The notes below the pieces were generated by a model, which was not told the origin of the DNA, did not search any database, and was given only the letters and a program-made list of their open reading frames with translations. A stretch of 64,000 bases of DNA, from the NCBI GenBank assembly GCA_036128855.1, contig JAYYPW010000004.1, forward strand, positions 16,449-80,448. Direction: 5' to 3'. Positions 11,101 to 18,363 of this stretch are shown one piece after another. This DNA is from JAYYPW01 sp036128855. Lineage in GTDB: Bacteria; Pseudomonadota; Gammaproteobacteria; Comchoanobacterales; Comchoanobacteraceae. A program made the position numbers and the translations under genes. Positions within the stretch are counted from its first letter, which is position 1. Every line of letters begins with the position of its first letter.

Positions 11101-12954
11101 GTAAAGCTTATTGCGGCGTTCGACCATCGGCATATTTTCTTAGATCCTGATCCTGTTCCGGCAACAAGTTTTCAAGAGAGACAGCGGATTTTTAATCTAC
11201 CACGTAGTTCATGGGCCGATTACGAGAAAACGAAGATTTCAAAAGGCGGTGGTGTTTACTCCAGAGATTCAAAGTTTATTATCATCAGTGCGGAGGTAGC
11301 ACGTGCTTTACAAATAAAAGAGGTTAAACTGACACCAAATAAACTAATACAGGCAATATTACAGGCGCCGGTAGATCTATTATGGAACGGTGGAATTGGT
11401 ACTTATGTGCGTGCGACACAACAAAATGATAAAGAATGTCTGGATCCAGCAAATGATGCTTGTAGGGTTGCTGCAAGTACGGTGCGAGCACGCATCGTAG
11501 GAGAGGGAGGAAACCTTGGGTTTACTCAGGAGGCGCGAACCGAATATCTTCTACAAGGCGGTCTTATGAATACCGACTTTATAGATAACGCTGGTGGTGT
11601 GTTGTGCTCGGATAATGAGGTAAATATCAAGATACTATTACAGTCTTTACAGCAAGATGATGCTATTACTAAGAACCAGCGCAATAAACTCCTGGATAAA
11701 CTTGCTCCTGCAGTCGTGGAAATTGTTTTACGTAATGTTTATTTACAGAATCTAGCACTGAGTATTGCAGAATTACAACTTACAAGTAAGTTAGAAATCT
11801 ATATTCGCTATGCAGAAATGCTCGTGAAAAACGCCCTGATAAATCCTGAGGTTGATAAAATCCCAGATAGGGAAACAGTAGCACAACGCGTAGCGAGCAA
11901 TCAACAAAGTATTACTCGTTCTGAGTTAGCAATATTGCTATCGCGATCTAAAAGTTTATTGATAAAGAGCCTAAAGCAGTCGAGCTTTACTAAATCGACC
12001 ATGTGTTTATATTACTTGAGAGAATCTTTCCCTGCTATATTTACTGAAAAATACCACGAATGGCTCGTTAAGCATCCGTTGAGACAAGAGATTATTTCAA
12101 CCTTTCTAGCTAATGTATGTATTTCTGATATGGGGATTAGCTATGTTCGACAAATGGTAGATGAGACTGGGTGTAAAGAAGAAGTGGCGGTTGTGGCGTA
12201 TCATCTGGCTGTTGATATATATCAATTGCGCAAAATTACAAAGATTCTTCATAATCATGCCTTTAGTTTTGATAAAGCCATGTTTCTAGATATTTACGAC
12301 GATATACGAAGTTTGCTTAGACATGCAGCAAAGTGGCTTATTCAAAATCTAGATCTAAATGACCATGAAAATAATATGCTTTTGATTAAGTCAATTAGTG
12401 CAGATATTGAAGCACTGCGTGGTTCTGTGCAGTTACGATTAACGGCAGACCAGGTAAATGAAATCAGTCAGCGCGATGAAGTATTAGATCAATACGATAT
12501 TGATGATGACATTAAAGAAAAGCTTTTGTACTTACGTTACTACACGCCTTTGATCAACATTGCCTATGCAACCCATAATCTTAACGGTGTTAAATCAGAT
12601 TTTATGTCAACTTATTATATTCTCACAAAGCGGTTCCATATGAGTTGGCTGTTAGATCAGATCGAAGAGTACAATGTTGACTCAATATGGACGCAAGTTG
12701 CAAAAGTAAGTATGTCAGCAGAAATAGAGTTGTTGCAGAGAGAAATGGCTATGCATATCTACAAAAAAGTAGCTAAGGCACAGGCAAGTGATGAAAGTGC
12801 AACAGAAGCATGTTTGCGAGAAAAATTTGAGAATGCCATGATAGTTTGGGATGAGTTTTTTGCAGAGCTAAACACGTTAACCCAATATAACTTTGCAATA
12901 TTCTCCGTAATGATACAAAAGCTTAATCACCTCAATACAGAGTTTGCAAAATAA
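8113..12954 (+). CDS. gdhB: NAD-specific glutamate dehydrogenase, large 180-kDa class
   Basis: At 1613 residues this is the very large bacterial NAD-GDH class, which oxidatively deaminates glutamate to 2-oxoglutarate. A long N-terminal region is followed by the catalytic core. In the core, RMSKVARGGIRWSDR (about residues 805-820) and a KNAIIVPDGAKGV segment match the glutamate-binding part. The nucleotide-binding part includes VVGIGDMSGDVFGNG (about 975). A long C-terminal helical region completes the protein. The length is close to the usual 1600 or so. An AAGG ribosome site lies just before the ATG. The gene stands alone with its own promoter. Together with the NAD-malic enzyme it suggests that amino acids and C4 acids serve as carbon sources. 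The symbol is used by analogy with Pseudomonas. Confidence 0.95.
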   Translation: MPKSPNCQNKAKSLTTASRYFKDYQDNAAFISLAEHFFTNLNSLYFRSLSDKQAIEIFDCAWPFISEADTGTGKIEINNKTLTETSSCIKTITEVKIAMKDIPFVIDSVRIELIRSGHRINRFFTVAELPVTRDATHKIRECNIDEKDTQTELFGYFEVDWLGGDLYLEELKQKLEKVLKDVKAAVVDWRPMQKKLLDAINSWQHLDTSGSRDNATLDESRHFLHWIYEHFTFLGARAYVLKYDEQKKAFLELKKEKNAGLGLLRQKKYTTAVVRPFLSKANMDALHLDSDLFYFTKTNTKSTIHRDVYTDLLGVRIFDESGKIQGEVRFVGLLSSDAYDSDPSRIPLLRKKIRDVIHRSAIPSRFASRFLLHILKNLPTDELFQAPTKDLEETAMGILQIQDLDKTGVFVRRDIFKSFFTVLVYTPKEFYSTRIRLRIEAFFELFFHSNEIRATPVFSESNLASVYFTIRVDPTLSMAIDQDLLRSKVESIVLPTKEKLLGLINSKYEAHEATRIIKNIVNSMPNKYLDNVDAEVILRDVENIEKVGAKKNIIATLSKDTQYIDSDGWLLKIYQYRETAVLADIMPILDNLGLRVIRERLFTINYSTDEFVSIIEIRVVTKFDAIDLAGSRGEEVVQCLINVMQRKMYNEKINQLLGMTSVSCLQVQMLLAYLHYTKQTSFSLSFAYMVETLLAYPKLVETVLSLFELKFHPDIKNRESAMAGQYKQIKAEMEAVKSLNEDRVFTRIVECISATIRTNYYIARRQALCFKLKPEVISEMPLPLPFIETFVFSIRVEGVHLRMSKVARGGIRWSDRTEDYRTEVLGLMQAQDLKNAIIVPDGAKGVFIPTLLTEFNTPEARYEEARSCYMIFIQSLLDISDNYVEQDVVHPERVLRYDEDDPYLVVAADKGTAKFSDTANAISRSFNFWLDDAFASGGKNGYDHKILGITAKGAWQSVLWHFASLGMNPEVDEVTVVGIGDMSGDVFGNGLLLSKTVKLIAAFDHRHIFLDPDPVPATSFQERQRIFNLPRSSWADYEKTKISKGGGVYSRDSKFIIISAEVARALQIKEVKLTPNKLIQAILQAPVDLLWNGGIGTYVRATQQNDKECLDPANDACRVAASTVRARIVGEGGNLGFTQEARTEYLLQGGLMNTDFIDNAGGVLCSDNEVNIKILLQSLQQDDAITKNQRNKLLDKLAPAVVEIVLRNVYLQNLALSIAELQLTSKLEIYIRYAEMLVKNALINPEVDKIPDRETVAQRVASNQQSITRSELAILLSRSKSLLIKSLKQSSFTKSTMCLYYLRESFPAIFTEKYHEWLVKHPLRQEIISTFLANVCISDMGISYVRQMVDETGCKEEVAVVAYHLAVDIYQLRKITKILHNHAFSFDKAMFLDIYDDIRSLLRHAAKWLIQNLDLNDHENNMLLIKSISADIEALRGSVQLRLTADQVNEISQRDEVLDQYDIDDDIKEKLLYLRYYTPLINIAYATHNLNGVKSDFMSTYYILTKRFHMSWLLDQIEEYNVDSIWTQVAKVSMSAEIELLQREMAMHIYKKVAKAQASDESATEACLREKFENAMIVWDEFFAELNTLTQYNFAIFSVMIQKLNHLNTEFAK

Positions 12955-13501
12955 TTACTGACTGGCAATCGACTAGCAGGACTTATAGTGTGAGTAGTTT
13001 TAGCGATTGCGACATAACGAGTGAAATCAAGTGCTATCACATACACTTCTGAGAAATGAGCAATAAAAAGTCAAAGCTGAGCTGTTGCGCAGAAAAAAAG
13101 ATTTGGTCGTATAGCCCGAAAATAAGGAACTTAAACATTTAAGCATAATAATACGTGTGGTAAGAACGGCCTAGTACTGGTGATATTAGTATAACGTGCT
13201 TAAGCTTTAGTTTTGTAGGCTGTCTCAATAAAAATAGTACACCATAATCTCACTTTACTATGTGATTATTAGAAAGTTCTAGAATGTAATAGAGTTATTA
13301 GGTGAAGACATAAGTCTAGCCCGATGTTAGTCATTATAGAATGCATTAGTAAAAGTACAAAATATTGGGTCAGGCGTAGAAAAGATTTATCGCTTGTTTA
13401 CTCGTATGCACATAGCAATAATCTACGCGCACGAAAGCTTGAAAGACTGGTTGTAGATGACAGATTTGCCATGCGGGTGGATAAGTGGTTAGTGCAAATG
13501 C
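12955..13501. other. Intergenic stretch with possible decayed coding sequence
   Basis: These 547 bases lie between the convergent dehydrogenase and peroxidase genes. All frames are interrupted. Around 13060-13130 a few codons read like an RRKK-FGR segment reminiscent of an IS66-type transposase, but only with a frameshift. I do not regard it as identifiable. The 78-residue plus-strand frame at 13324-13560 has no ribosome site and runs into the peroxidase gene. No terminator with a T-run is visible. Confidence 0.4.
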
Positions 13502-13999
13502 TTATTCAGCAAGCCCCAAGAGGGCTTTCACATCCATATCAACTACTTCAATGCTTGTGATTGGGCTATAGCGATGAAGTGGCCTTCCAGTGGCGCTAAC
13601 AAGAAATTTAGTAAAATTCCATTTGATATTTCTTGTGCCAAAAATACCTGGTAGCTGAAAGGTGAGATACTTAAACAAAGGGTGTGCTTCAGGGCCATTA
13701 ACTGAGACTTTCTTAAAAATTGGATAGTGTAAGGATTTTTGCTCTTGGTAGTAACACTGCAAACCTTCATCATCAAGGGGTTCTTGATTAAATTGGTCGC
13801 TAGGAAATGCTAATACAGTGAAGCCATAGCGGCTATAGTTTTGGTACAGCTCATCAAGCTCTTGCATTTGTAAAGAGAAGCCACATTCACTTGCTATATT
13901 CACGATAAGTAGAAGCTGGCCTTTGTATTTATCAAGCCGAATAATACTGCCGTTTACATCGCAAACGTCAATGTTGTATAGAGTTCTAACATTTTCCAT
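13502..13999 (-). CDS. Glutathione peroxidase-family thiol peroxidase
   Basis: This 165-residue protein has a thioredoxin fold and reduces hydrogen peroxide or lipid hydroperoxides. The peroxidatic cysteine sits in NIASECGFS (about residue 38). The tetrad region includes WNFTKFLV (about residue 132). The family motif FPCNQF appears as FPSDQF, so that cysteine is missing. The glutamine is kept. The length equals the bacterial cysteine-type (BtuE-like) family. The ATG at 13999 aligns with the normal family N-terminus. There is no ribosome site, and a good promoter puts the predicted transcription start at this ATG, so the mRNA may be leaderless. Confidence 0.93.
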   Translation of the reverse strand: MENVRTLYNIDVCDVNGSIIRLDKYKGQLLLIVNIASECGFSLQMQELDELYQNYSRYGFTVLAFPSDQFNQEPLDDEGLQCYYQEQKSLHYPIFKKVSVNGPEAHPLFKYLTFQLPGIFGTRNIKWNFTKFLVSATGRPLHRYSPITSIEVVDMDVKALLGLAE

Positions 14000-14005
14000 T
14001 TGCTA

Positions 14006-14034
14006 AGTATAGACAAATACGCATGTTCTGCCAA
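14006..14034 (-). promoter_or_regulatory. Sigma70 promoter of the peroxidase gene, predicted leaderless
   Basis: On the minus strand TTGGCA (14029-14034) and TATACT (14006-14011) are exactly 17 bases apart. Only six bases separate the -10 from the ATG at 13999, so transcription should start on or next to the A of the start codon. Confidence 0.6.
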
Positions 14035-14038
14035 TAGA

Positions 14039-14074
14039 TTTGTACATTTAATGTATGAGTGAGACATGTACAAA
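14039..14074. repeat. Nine-base inverted repeat between tRNA-Glu and peroxidase gene
   Basis: TTTGTACAT at 14039-14047 pairs perfectly with ATGTACAAA at 14066-14074 across an 18-base loop. It lies directly after the tRNA operon on the minus strand and just upstream of the peroxidase promoter. There is no T-run, so it is not a classical terminator. It may be a processing or attenuation element, or an operator. Confidence 0.4.
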
Positions 14075-14080
14075 ATAGAT

Positions 14081-14153
14081 CGTCCCCAAGGGGATTCGAA
14101 CCCCTGTTACCGCCGTGAAAGGGCGATGTCCTAGGCCTCTAGACGATGGGGAC
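14081..14153 (-). tRNA. tRNA-Glu (anticodon TTC)
   Basis: The 73-base minus-strand sequence folds as a tRNA and matches the E. coli tRNA-Glu almost base for base: acceptor GTCCCCA with TGGGGAC, anticodon loop CTTTCAC and T loop TTCGAAT. The discriminator is G. The next genomic bases are ATC, so the CCA end is not encoded. It lies ten bases downstream of tRNA-Ala in the same operon. Confidence 0.97.
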
Positions 14154-14163
14154 AGTAAATTAC

Positions 14164-14236
14164 TGGAGCTAGGCGGGATCGAACCGCCGACCCCTTGCAT
14201 GCCATGCAAGTGCTCTCCCGGCTGAGCTATAGCCCC
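14164..14236 (-). tRNA. tRNA-Ala (anticodon GGC)
   Basis: The 73-base minus-strand cloverleaf has acceptor arm GGGGCTA/TAGCTCC, including the G3:U70 pair that identifies tRNA-Ala. The anticodon loop is ATGGCAT (anticodon GGC), and the T arm is GGCGG-TTCGATC-CCGCC. The discriminator A is followed by GTA, so CCA is not encoded here either. It is the first gene of the tRNA operon. Confidence 0.97.
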
Positions 14237-14251
14237 ACTTAACCTGTTGAC

Positions 14252-14280
14252 ATTATATTGATTTCACAGATGCCTGTCAA
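14252..14280 (-). promoter_or_regulatory. Consensus sigma70 promoter of the tRNA operon
   Basis: On the minus strand a perfect TTGACA (14275-14280) and a perfect TATAAT (14252-14257) are exactly 17 bases apart. Transcription should begin near 14245, about nine bases before tRNA-Ala. This is a full consensus promoter, as expected for stable RNA genes. Confidence 0.85.
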
Positions 14281-14403
14281 TAACCTCACTAAACTATTTA
14301 GCTAGAAATAACTAGAAAGGGTAATTATGCAAGAGTTTGATTCGAAAAAGATACCTGATTTCAATTGTAATAATACTAAGATCTTAGTATGAGTATGACA
14401 GCT

Positions 14404-14877
14404 TCACTCACCTGGTTGACGCTGCAGAGGTTTTTTTGTGGAAGATAAAACCTTAGTTCTATGGGTTCCACGTATTTCACTCTCACGGCTTGCTATCTCA
14501 CCTCGGTTCTTAGCCTGTGTTTCAAAACAACCCTTGATAGTGGATGAATGTTTTGAAGGCAAACTAGACCGATTCTTACTTACTTGTTGTTGTTCTTCTG
14601 GCAAACTAGACTGAATTTTACTAACTGCTTGTTGTTTTTCTTGTAAATTTGTCATTATTCTGTCTATCGTTTCTAAATAACCTGCATTTGTGCCGTCCCA
14701 TTCGGATGAAAATTCGGATGCACTAGACAAATCAGGTAAGCGCTTTTTTATGGTGCGTATTTGTGATTGTAAAGCTTTTATTCTTCTAGATAGCTTTGCT
14801 AGTTCTGTTCCCGTTAGACGATGTCGTTCGGAAAACATAATTGCAATGCCGTTGTATTGATCTGTGATGGGTCTCAT
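14404..14877 (-). CDS. Orphan coiled-coil protein, 157 residues
   Basis: I do not recognise this protein. Residues 20-50 and 70-110 are strongly helical and rich in Lys, Arg and Gln, suggesting coiled coils. A short repeat occurs in the second part: two copies of a VSK..SSLP unit about 14 residues apart (around residues 85-108). The C-terminal 40 residues are polar and basic (TKKPLQRQPGE end), and no signal peptide or membrane segment is present. It sits upstream of the tRNA operon and is divergent from the 548-residue orphan. The polar tail and the genome type make a secreted effector possible, but no sequence motif proves it. The start has no clear ribosome site; AT-rich DNA precedes it. 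Confidence 0.6.
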   Translation of the reverse strand: MRPITDQYNGIAIMFSERHRLTGTELAKLSRRIKALQSQIRTIKKRLPDLSSASEFSSEWDGTNAGYLETIDRIMTNLQEKQQAVSKIQSSLPEEQQQVSKNRSSLPSKHSSTIKGCFETQAKNRGEIASRESEIRGTHRTKVLSSTKKPLQRQPGE

Positions 14878-15248
14878 GATTTTTTCTATATTAATATTTA
14901 ATTTTATAGTTGATATTATGAAGTTTTTCCTATTTTTATTTAGTTATTTAGTTGTGTAGGTGCATAGTTATTTGACTCGAGTATCTTAATGGAGCACGTA
15001 TGTGTGTTATCAAGATGGGAGAGTTTGCACTTTGGGTTTACAAAATTTTCATCTGGTTTTTTTGTCCTTACTTATTGATCAAAAATATTGATGATTCAAT
15101 TAGATCTATGATTTATTAACATAAAAATATGTAACTTTGGTCCATATAATTATCAGATACAAACTTCATGATCTGAGTAATTATTCGTGTTATATTTCAG
15201 GTACGTGCTATATTATAGATTACAAATAGTATTAAAATGGGGTAACAT
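14878..15248. other. AT-rich divergent intergenic region between two orphan genes
   Basis: These 371 bases separate the divergent 157- and 548-residue orphan genes. The DNA is very AT-rich and includes a TTAATATT-like stretch at about 14890-14900 and a TATTAT hexamer at 15211-15216. No pair of hexamers is convincing enough to call as a promoter. No ORF or RNA gene is evident. Confidence 0.5.
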
Positions 15249-16895
15249 ATGGAAAATCAACGTGAATTTATGCAGAGTGAACTGAAGATTCTTGAAGGAA
15301 ATTCTGCTGGCTTGGTAGTCAAAGGGCTATCTGATAACGAAAAAATTGACAATCTAAATTTGCAACTACAACAATTAGTCATGCATTTCTCTAGCCCAGT
15401 ATTTGAGGATAGGGTTAAAGATGATCCGGAAGGTTTTTGTACAGAGATATTGGATGAGTTAGCAATAAATCATCTAGCGCAAATATTAGATACACAAAAC
15501 GATATGGAGAAAGGAAAGGAATTAATTTACAGAGTAAAGTTTGCAATATCAAATATAAAAATAGCAGCGTTTTCTATACTAAAACACAATTCAACACTCG
15601 TGCGTACCGAGGCGCTATATAAATTTATAGTCAATAATATTGATACTGACTCAAATACGGTTAGATTGTATTCAAATAATGAAGCAAAGTATCACTTGGT
15701 ATTAACCATAAGTACTTATATGACCAACCCTCACGTAAAAGATCAGACTATATTAGACTTTATTTTACTATTATTAGATAAGAATATTCATAACCTAAAA
15801 ACGGGTTATATGCAAAAAGATTTTATACAAGTATTGAGTGCAATTACGGATTTACGAAGAGAAAAAGAAATAGCAGCATGGTTAGTGGATAAGGTAAAAC
15901 AATGTAGTAAAAAGGATAAGCAGACTCTCATTATTCAAATTATGGGACTAAACTTTCGAGAATATGCAACGGTTGTTGATGAAACCTATCTAGATAGAAT
16001 TAATATCATCCGAGCAAGATCTTATCTTATACATGTTAGCTGTGTATTTTTAGCAGTATACTTAAAGAAACTTGATTTGACCGACCAAGAAAAGAGATTA
16101 CTTCTACAAGTTATAATACAAAAGAATCCAATTATACTCTCGATTGTTTATGCGCGTAAGCCAAATGATGAACACAATGCCTCGTATTTAAATCAGTTGT
16201 TTGAATCTATTGAACAAACTGAACAACAGAGATTGCTGAAAAGCATCTTACTTAATAATAGTGTCTATGTATTTTTATTAGATATACAGTGGATAGAAAC
16301 GGGAATATTTGATACTACATATGGTACTCCTATGTGCAAATATATATGGGATAGCCTAGACGCTGAAGACAAAGTCAGTATCATGAAAAAAGCATTAGAA
16401 CTCGATACGCAATTGTTTAGATTTATCAAGAAAGACATCTTAGACTCTTCACAATATACTATGGCTCAGCAGCGTTCATTATTAGAAATAGTTTTCCAAC
16501 AGGCTAAGCAAGAAGAAGGATATATTGATTGGGAAAGCCTAAATGTGACATACGCAGATCAAGATCAAATTAGGACCTGTTTACTAAACACAGGAGAAAA
16601 TATGTTAAGGTTGTACACAGGTAGAGCAAACATAGAAGACACTCTAAGATTACAAGAGTATTTATCACTTGACGAGCTTGTTATGATAAGAGGTGTAATG
16701 AGAGATCAACTCAATGAGAGATCTGTAAAGAGAACAGAAATAAATGCATCAAAACTACCTATTAGCGAAACTAAGCCGCACCCATCAAAAGGATTATTTC
16801 AAAGTCCAGAGAATATAATTTCTCCAAAAAGAAATCTTCCTACGAGGCCGTTATCAAAAAAATTACGACACGGTGGGTCCAAAAATAGACCATAG
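15249..16895 (+). CDS. Orphan all-helical protein, 548 residues
   Basis: I do not recognise this protein. It is soluble, with no signal peptide or membrane segment. From residue 20 to about 490 it is a succession of amphipathic helices, resembling an alpha-solenoid. The last 50 residues change abruptly to a Pro-, Ser- and Lys/Arg-rich tail containing SPKR, KKLR and SKNRP. A basic disordered tail after a helical body is common in proteins secreted into eukaryotic hosts and could act as a translocation or nuclear signal, but that is inference. The start has a purine-rich GGGGTAA sequence before the ATG. It is convergent with the 156-residue orphan. Its AT-rich codon use sets it apart from neighbouring core genes. 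Confidence 0.8.
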   Translation: MENQREFMQSELKILEGNSAGLVVKGLSDNEKIDNLNLQLQQLVMHFSSPVFEDRVKDDPEGFCTEILDELAINHLAQILDTQNDMEKGKELIYRVKFAISNIKIAAFSILKHNSTLVRTEALYKFIVNNIDTDSNTVRLYSNNEAKYHLVLTISTYMTNPHVKDQTILDFILLLLDKNIHNLKTGYMQKDFIQVLSAITDLRREKEIAAWLVDKVKQCSKKDKQTLIIQIMGLNFREYATVVDETYLDRINIIRARSYLIHVSCVFLAVYLKKLDLTDQEKRLLLQVIIQKNPIILSIVYARKPNDEHNASYLNQLFESIEQTEQQRLLKSILLNNSVYVFLLDIQWIETGIFDTTYGTPMCKYIWDSLDAEDKVSIMKKALELDTQLFRFIKKDILDSSQYTMAQQRSLLEIVFQQAKQEEGYIDWESLNVTYADQDQIRTCLLNTGENMLRLYTGRANIEDTLRLQEYLSLDELVMIRGVMRDQLNERSVKRTEINASKLPISETKPHPSKGLFQSPENIISPKRNLPTRPLSKKLRHGGSKNRP

Positions 16896-16924
16896 CGTCA
16901 CTAAGTTAGCTTCAGGTATAGGTG

Positions 16925-16940
16925 AGATAGTAGTCTATCT
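16925..16940. repeat. Small hairpin between convergent orphan genes
   Basis: AGATAG and CTATCT flank a TAGT loop. It lies in the 88-base gap between convergent genes. There is no T-run, so terminator function is doubtful. Confidence 0.3.
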
Positions 16941-16983
16941 AACAACTGGGGAAATAATCTAGGCAAAGAGGGCGCGCTTACTT

Positions 16984-17454
16984 TTAACGAGGGTTATTAC
17001 GATAAGATGGACTGCTGTTATCTCCAGAATAGGGGTTTTTTCCAAATCTTCCTCTTGTATTAGCGTTGAAGGATTTATTAGCCTCCTGCAATTGGTCTTT
17101 TAATGCAGCCATAGACTTCATCCTTTCATGTGATATTAGCATATTTTCTAAGGGAGAAATATCAGGTACTTTGTAGTCTCTACTCATTTGAATCATAGAT
17201 TTAAGACTTGCTGCATCATTTTTATACAGGTCTTGATAGCCAGGGTAGGTCATATTACGTATTTCAGCAATGAGTAGTTTTAATGCGTTTACTACAGCAG
17301 GGTTTTCTTTTGGACTTTTACTACTTTTGGGATGGAATTCAGTAATACAAGCAATCATAGCCTGCTCCGCAGGAGTAGGCGGTCTTGTGATATTAGTAGG
17401 GGAGTTTTCTTTGTCAGAACCACTATCACTATCTGGTGGTGGAGATACACGCAT
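16984..17454 (-). CDS. Orphan small protein with disordered ends, 156 residues
   Basis: I do not recognise this protein. The first 35 residues are Pro-, Ser- and Asp-rich (SPPPDSDSGSD) and probably disordered. Residues 35-125 form a compact helical region (AVVNALKLLIAEI, then AALKDQLQEANK). The final 30 residues are Gly-, Asn-, Ser- and Arg-rich. There is no signal peptide or membrane segment. I chose the ATG at 17454, which follows AGGAAT by eight bases. A TTG two codons upstream lies too close to that site. Together with the two orphans before it, it forms a small accessory block. A secreted effector or a phage/plasmid-derived protein are both possible. Confidence 0.65.
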   Translation of the reverse strand: MRVSPPPDSDSGSDKENSPTNITRPPTPAEQAMIACITEFHPKSSKSPKENPAVVNALKLLIAEIRNMTYPGYQDLYKNDAASLKSMIQMSRDYKVPDISPLENMLISHERMKSMAALKDQLQEANKSFNANTRGRFGKNPYSGDNSSPSYRNNPR

Positions 17455-17649
17455 TTTCAATATTCCTATTATTATTGTTTTATTTATAGCAATAAATTTA
17501 GATAGTTGCAGGATTAAATGCTAAAAGGTATCCGTTGAATCGTTGGGGCCAGTATTCATTAGAAACGCAAGAAATAGTTAATGAATCATTAGTCTAGGGA
17601 ATACGTATTCATATTATTCAGGTTGCAACCCCTCTGAAAAAACGCTTAG

Positions 17650-18363
17650 TTAGTGTGCAGGGGATGCAACTACTCCATGCATTTTAACTGGAATATCTAA
17701 AGCTGACTGAGGTAGGCGACTTTGCTTACCTATATCACGATGCAAGAAAATTTCCACTGACTCTGGCTGATCAAGGCTGAAGTTAATAATCCAAGGTTCA
17801 CACCAGCCTACCTCAACTTGAGTTATTTCTTGTTCAGAGAGGCCCATCAGTGAATAGATTAAACCACGTATTGAGTTGCCATGTGCAACCACAAGTACAG
17901 AATGCTGCGATAAGAGAAGTGGTAGTATATTTTGCTTATAGCATGAATATGCGCGTTTAGCTGTTGCGGCTAAAGTTTCTCCTCCGGGTGGACAAGCCTT
18001 AAAATCACGGCGCCAGCTCTGTACCTGAGAGATGCCAAAAGTAGAGCTCGCTTGTTGTTTATTCATCCCGTTCAAATCTCCGTAATCTCGCTCATTTAAA
18101 TCCGCCGTTGTAATCTGTGGAAGATTCTCTAGTGATAGTGTTTGTAACAAGATATCGCGAGTTTGTAAGGCGCGTTGTTGCTTTGAGCAAAATACACTAT
18201 GAAATGTATTTTCACGCAACCAGTTTGCACATGTGCGTGCCTGAGCGAGTCCTTTGTTTGTGAGTGCGCAATCAACAGCACCTGTAAATTGATTCAGTGC
18301 ATTGTACTCAGATTCACCATGGCGAATTAAAACCAGCTGGGTAGACTTACTTGGCATAATCAC
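17650..18363 (-). CDS. gpmA: 2,3-bisphosphoglycerate-dependent phosphoglycerate mutase
   Basis: This 237-residue cytoplasmic glycolytic/gluconeogenic enzyme interconverts 3- and 2-phosphoglycerate. The phosphohistidine motif LVLIRHGESEYN is at residues 10-21. It is followed by the family features FTGAVDCALTNKG, RALQTRDIL, LNERDYGDLNG (catalytic Glu) and VVAHGNSIRGLIYSLMG (second His). The length is close to the usual 230-250. Its start overlaps the end of pepA by 17 bases on the same strand, so the two are probably one transcript. A second in-frame ATG two codons downstream is an equally plausible start. Confidence 0.95.
   Translation of the reverse strand: MIMPSKSTQLVLIRHGESEYNALNQFTGAVDCALTNKGLAQARTCANWLRENTFHSVFCSKQQRALQTRDILLQTLSLENLPQITTADLNERDYGDLNGMNKQQASSTFGISQVQSWRRDFKACPPGGETLAATAKRAYSCYKQNILPLLLSQHSVLVVAHGNSIRGLIYSLMGLSEQEITQVEVGWCEPWIINFSLDQPESVEIFLHRDIGKQSRLPQSALDIPVKMHGVVASPAH

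Noticed and set aside
13060..13135. Short segment resembling an IS66-type transposase (RRKK-FGR)
   Set aside because: Needs a frameshift, is only about ten residues long and has no supporting flanks or terminal repeats.
13324..13560. 78-codon plus-strand frame upstream of and overlapping the peroxidase gene
   Set aside because: No ribosome site, no recognisable protein features, and 59 bases antisense to a well-supported gene.
14039..14074. Inverted repeat as rho-independent terminator of the tRNA operon
   Set aside because: Eighteen-base loop, AT-rich stem and no T-run; kept only as a repeat.
14081..17454. Genomic island inserted at a tRNA gene
   Set aside because: The orphan genes lie on the 5' side of the tRNA operon, whereas integrases use the 3' end. 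No duplicated tRNA end or integrase is next to it.
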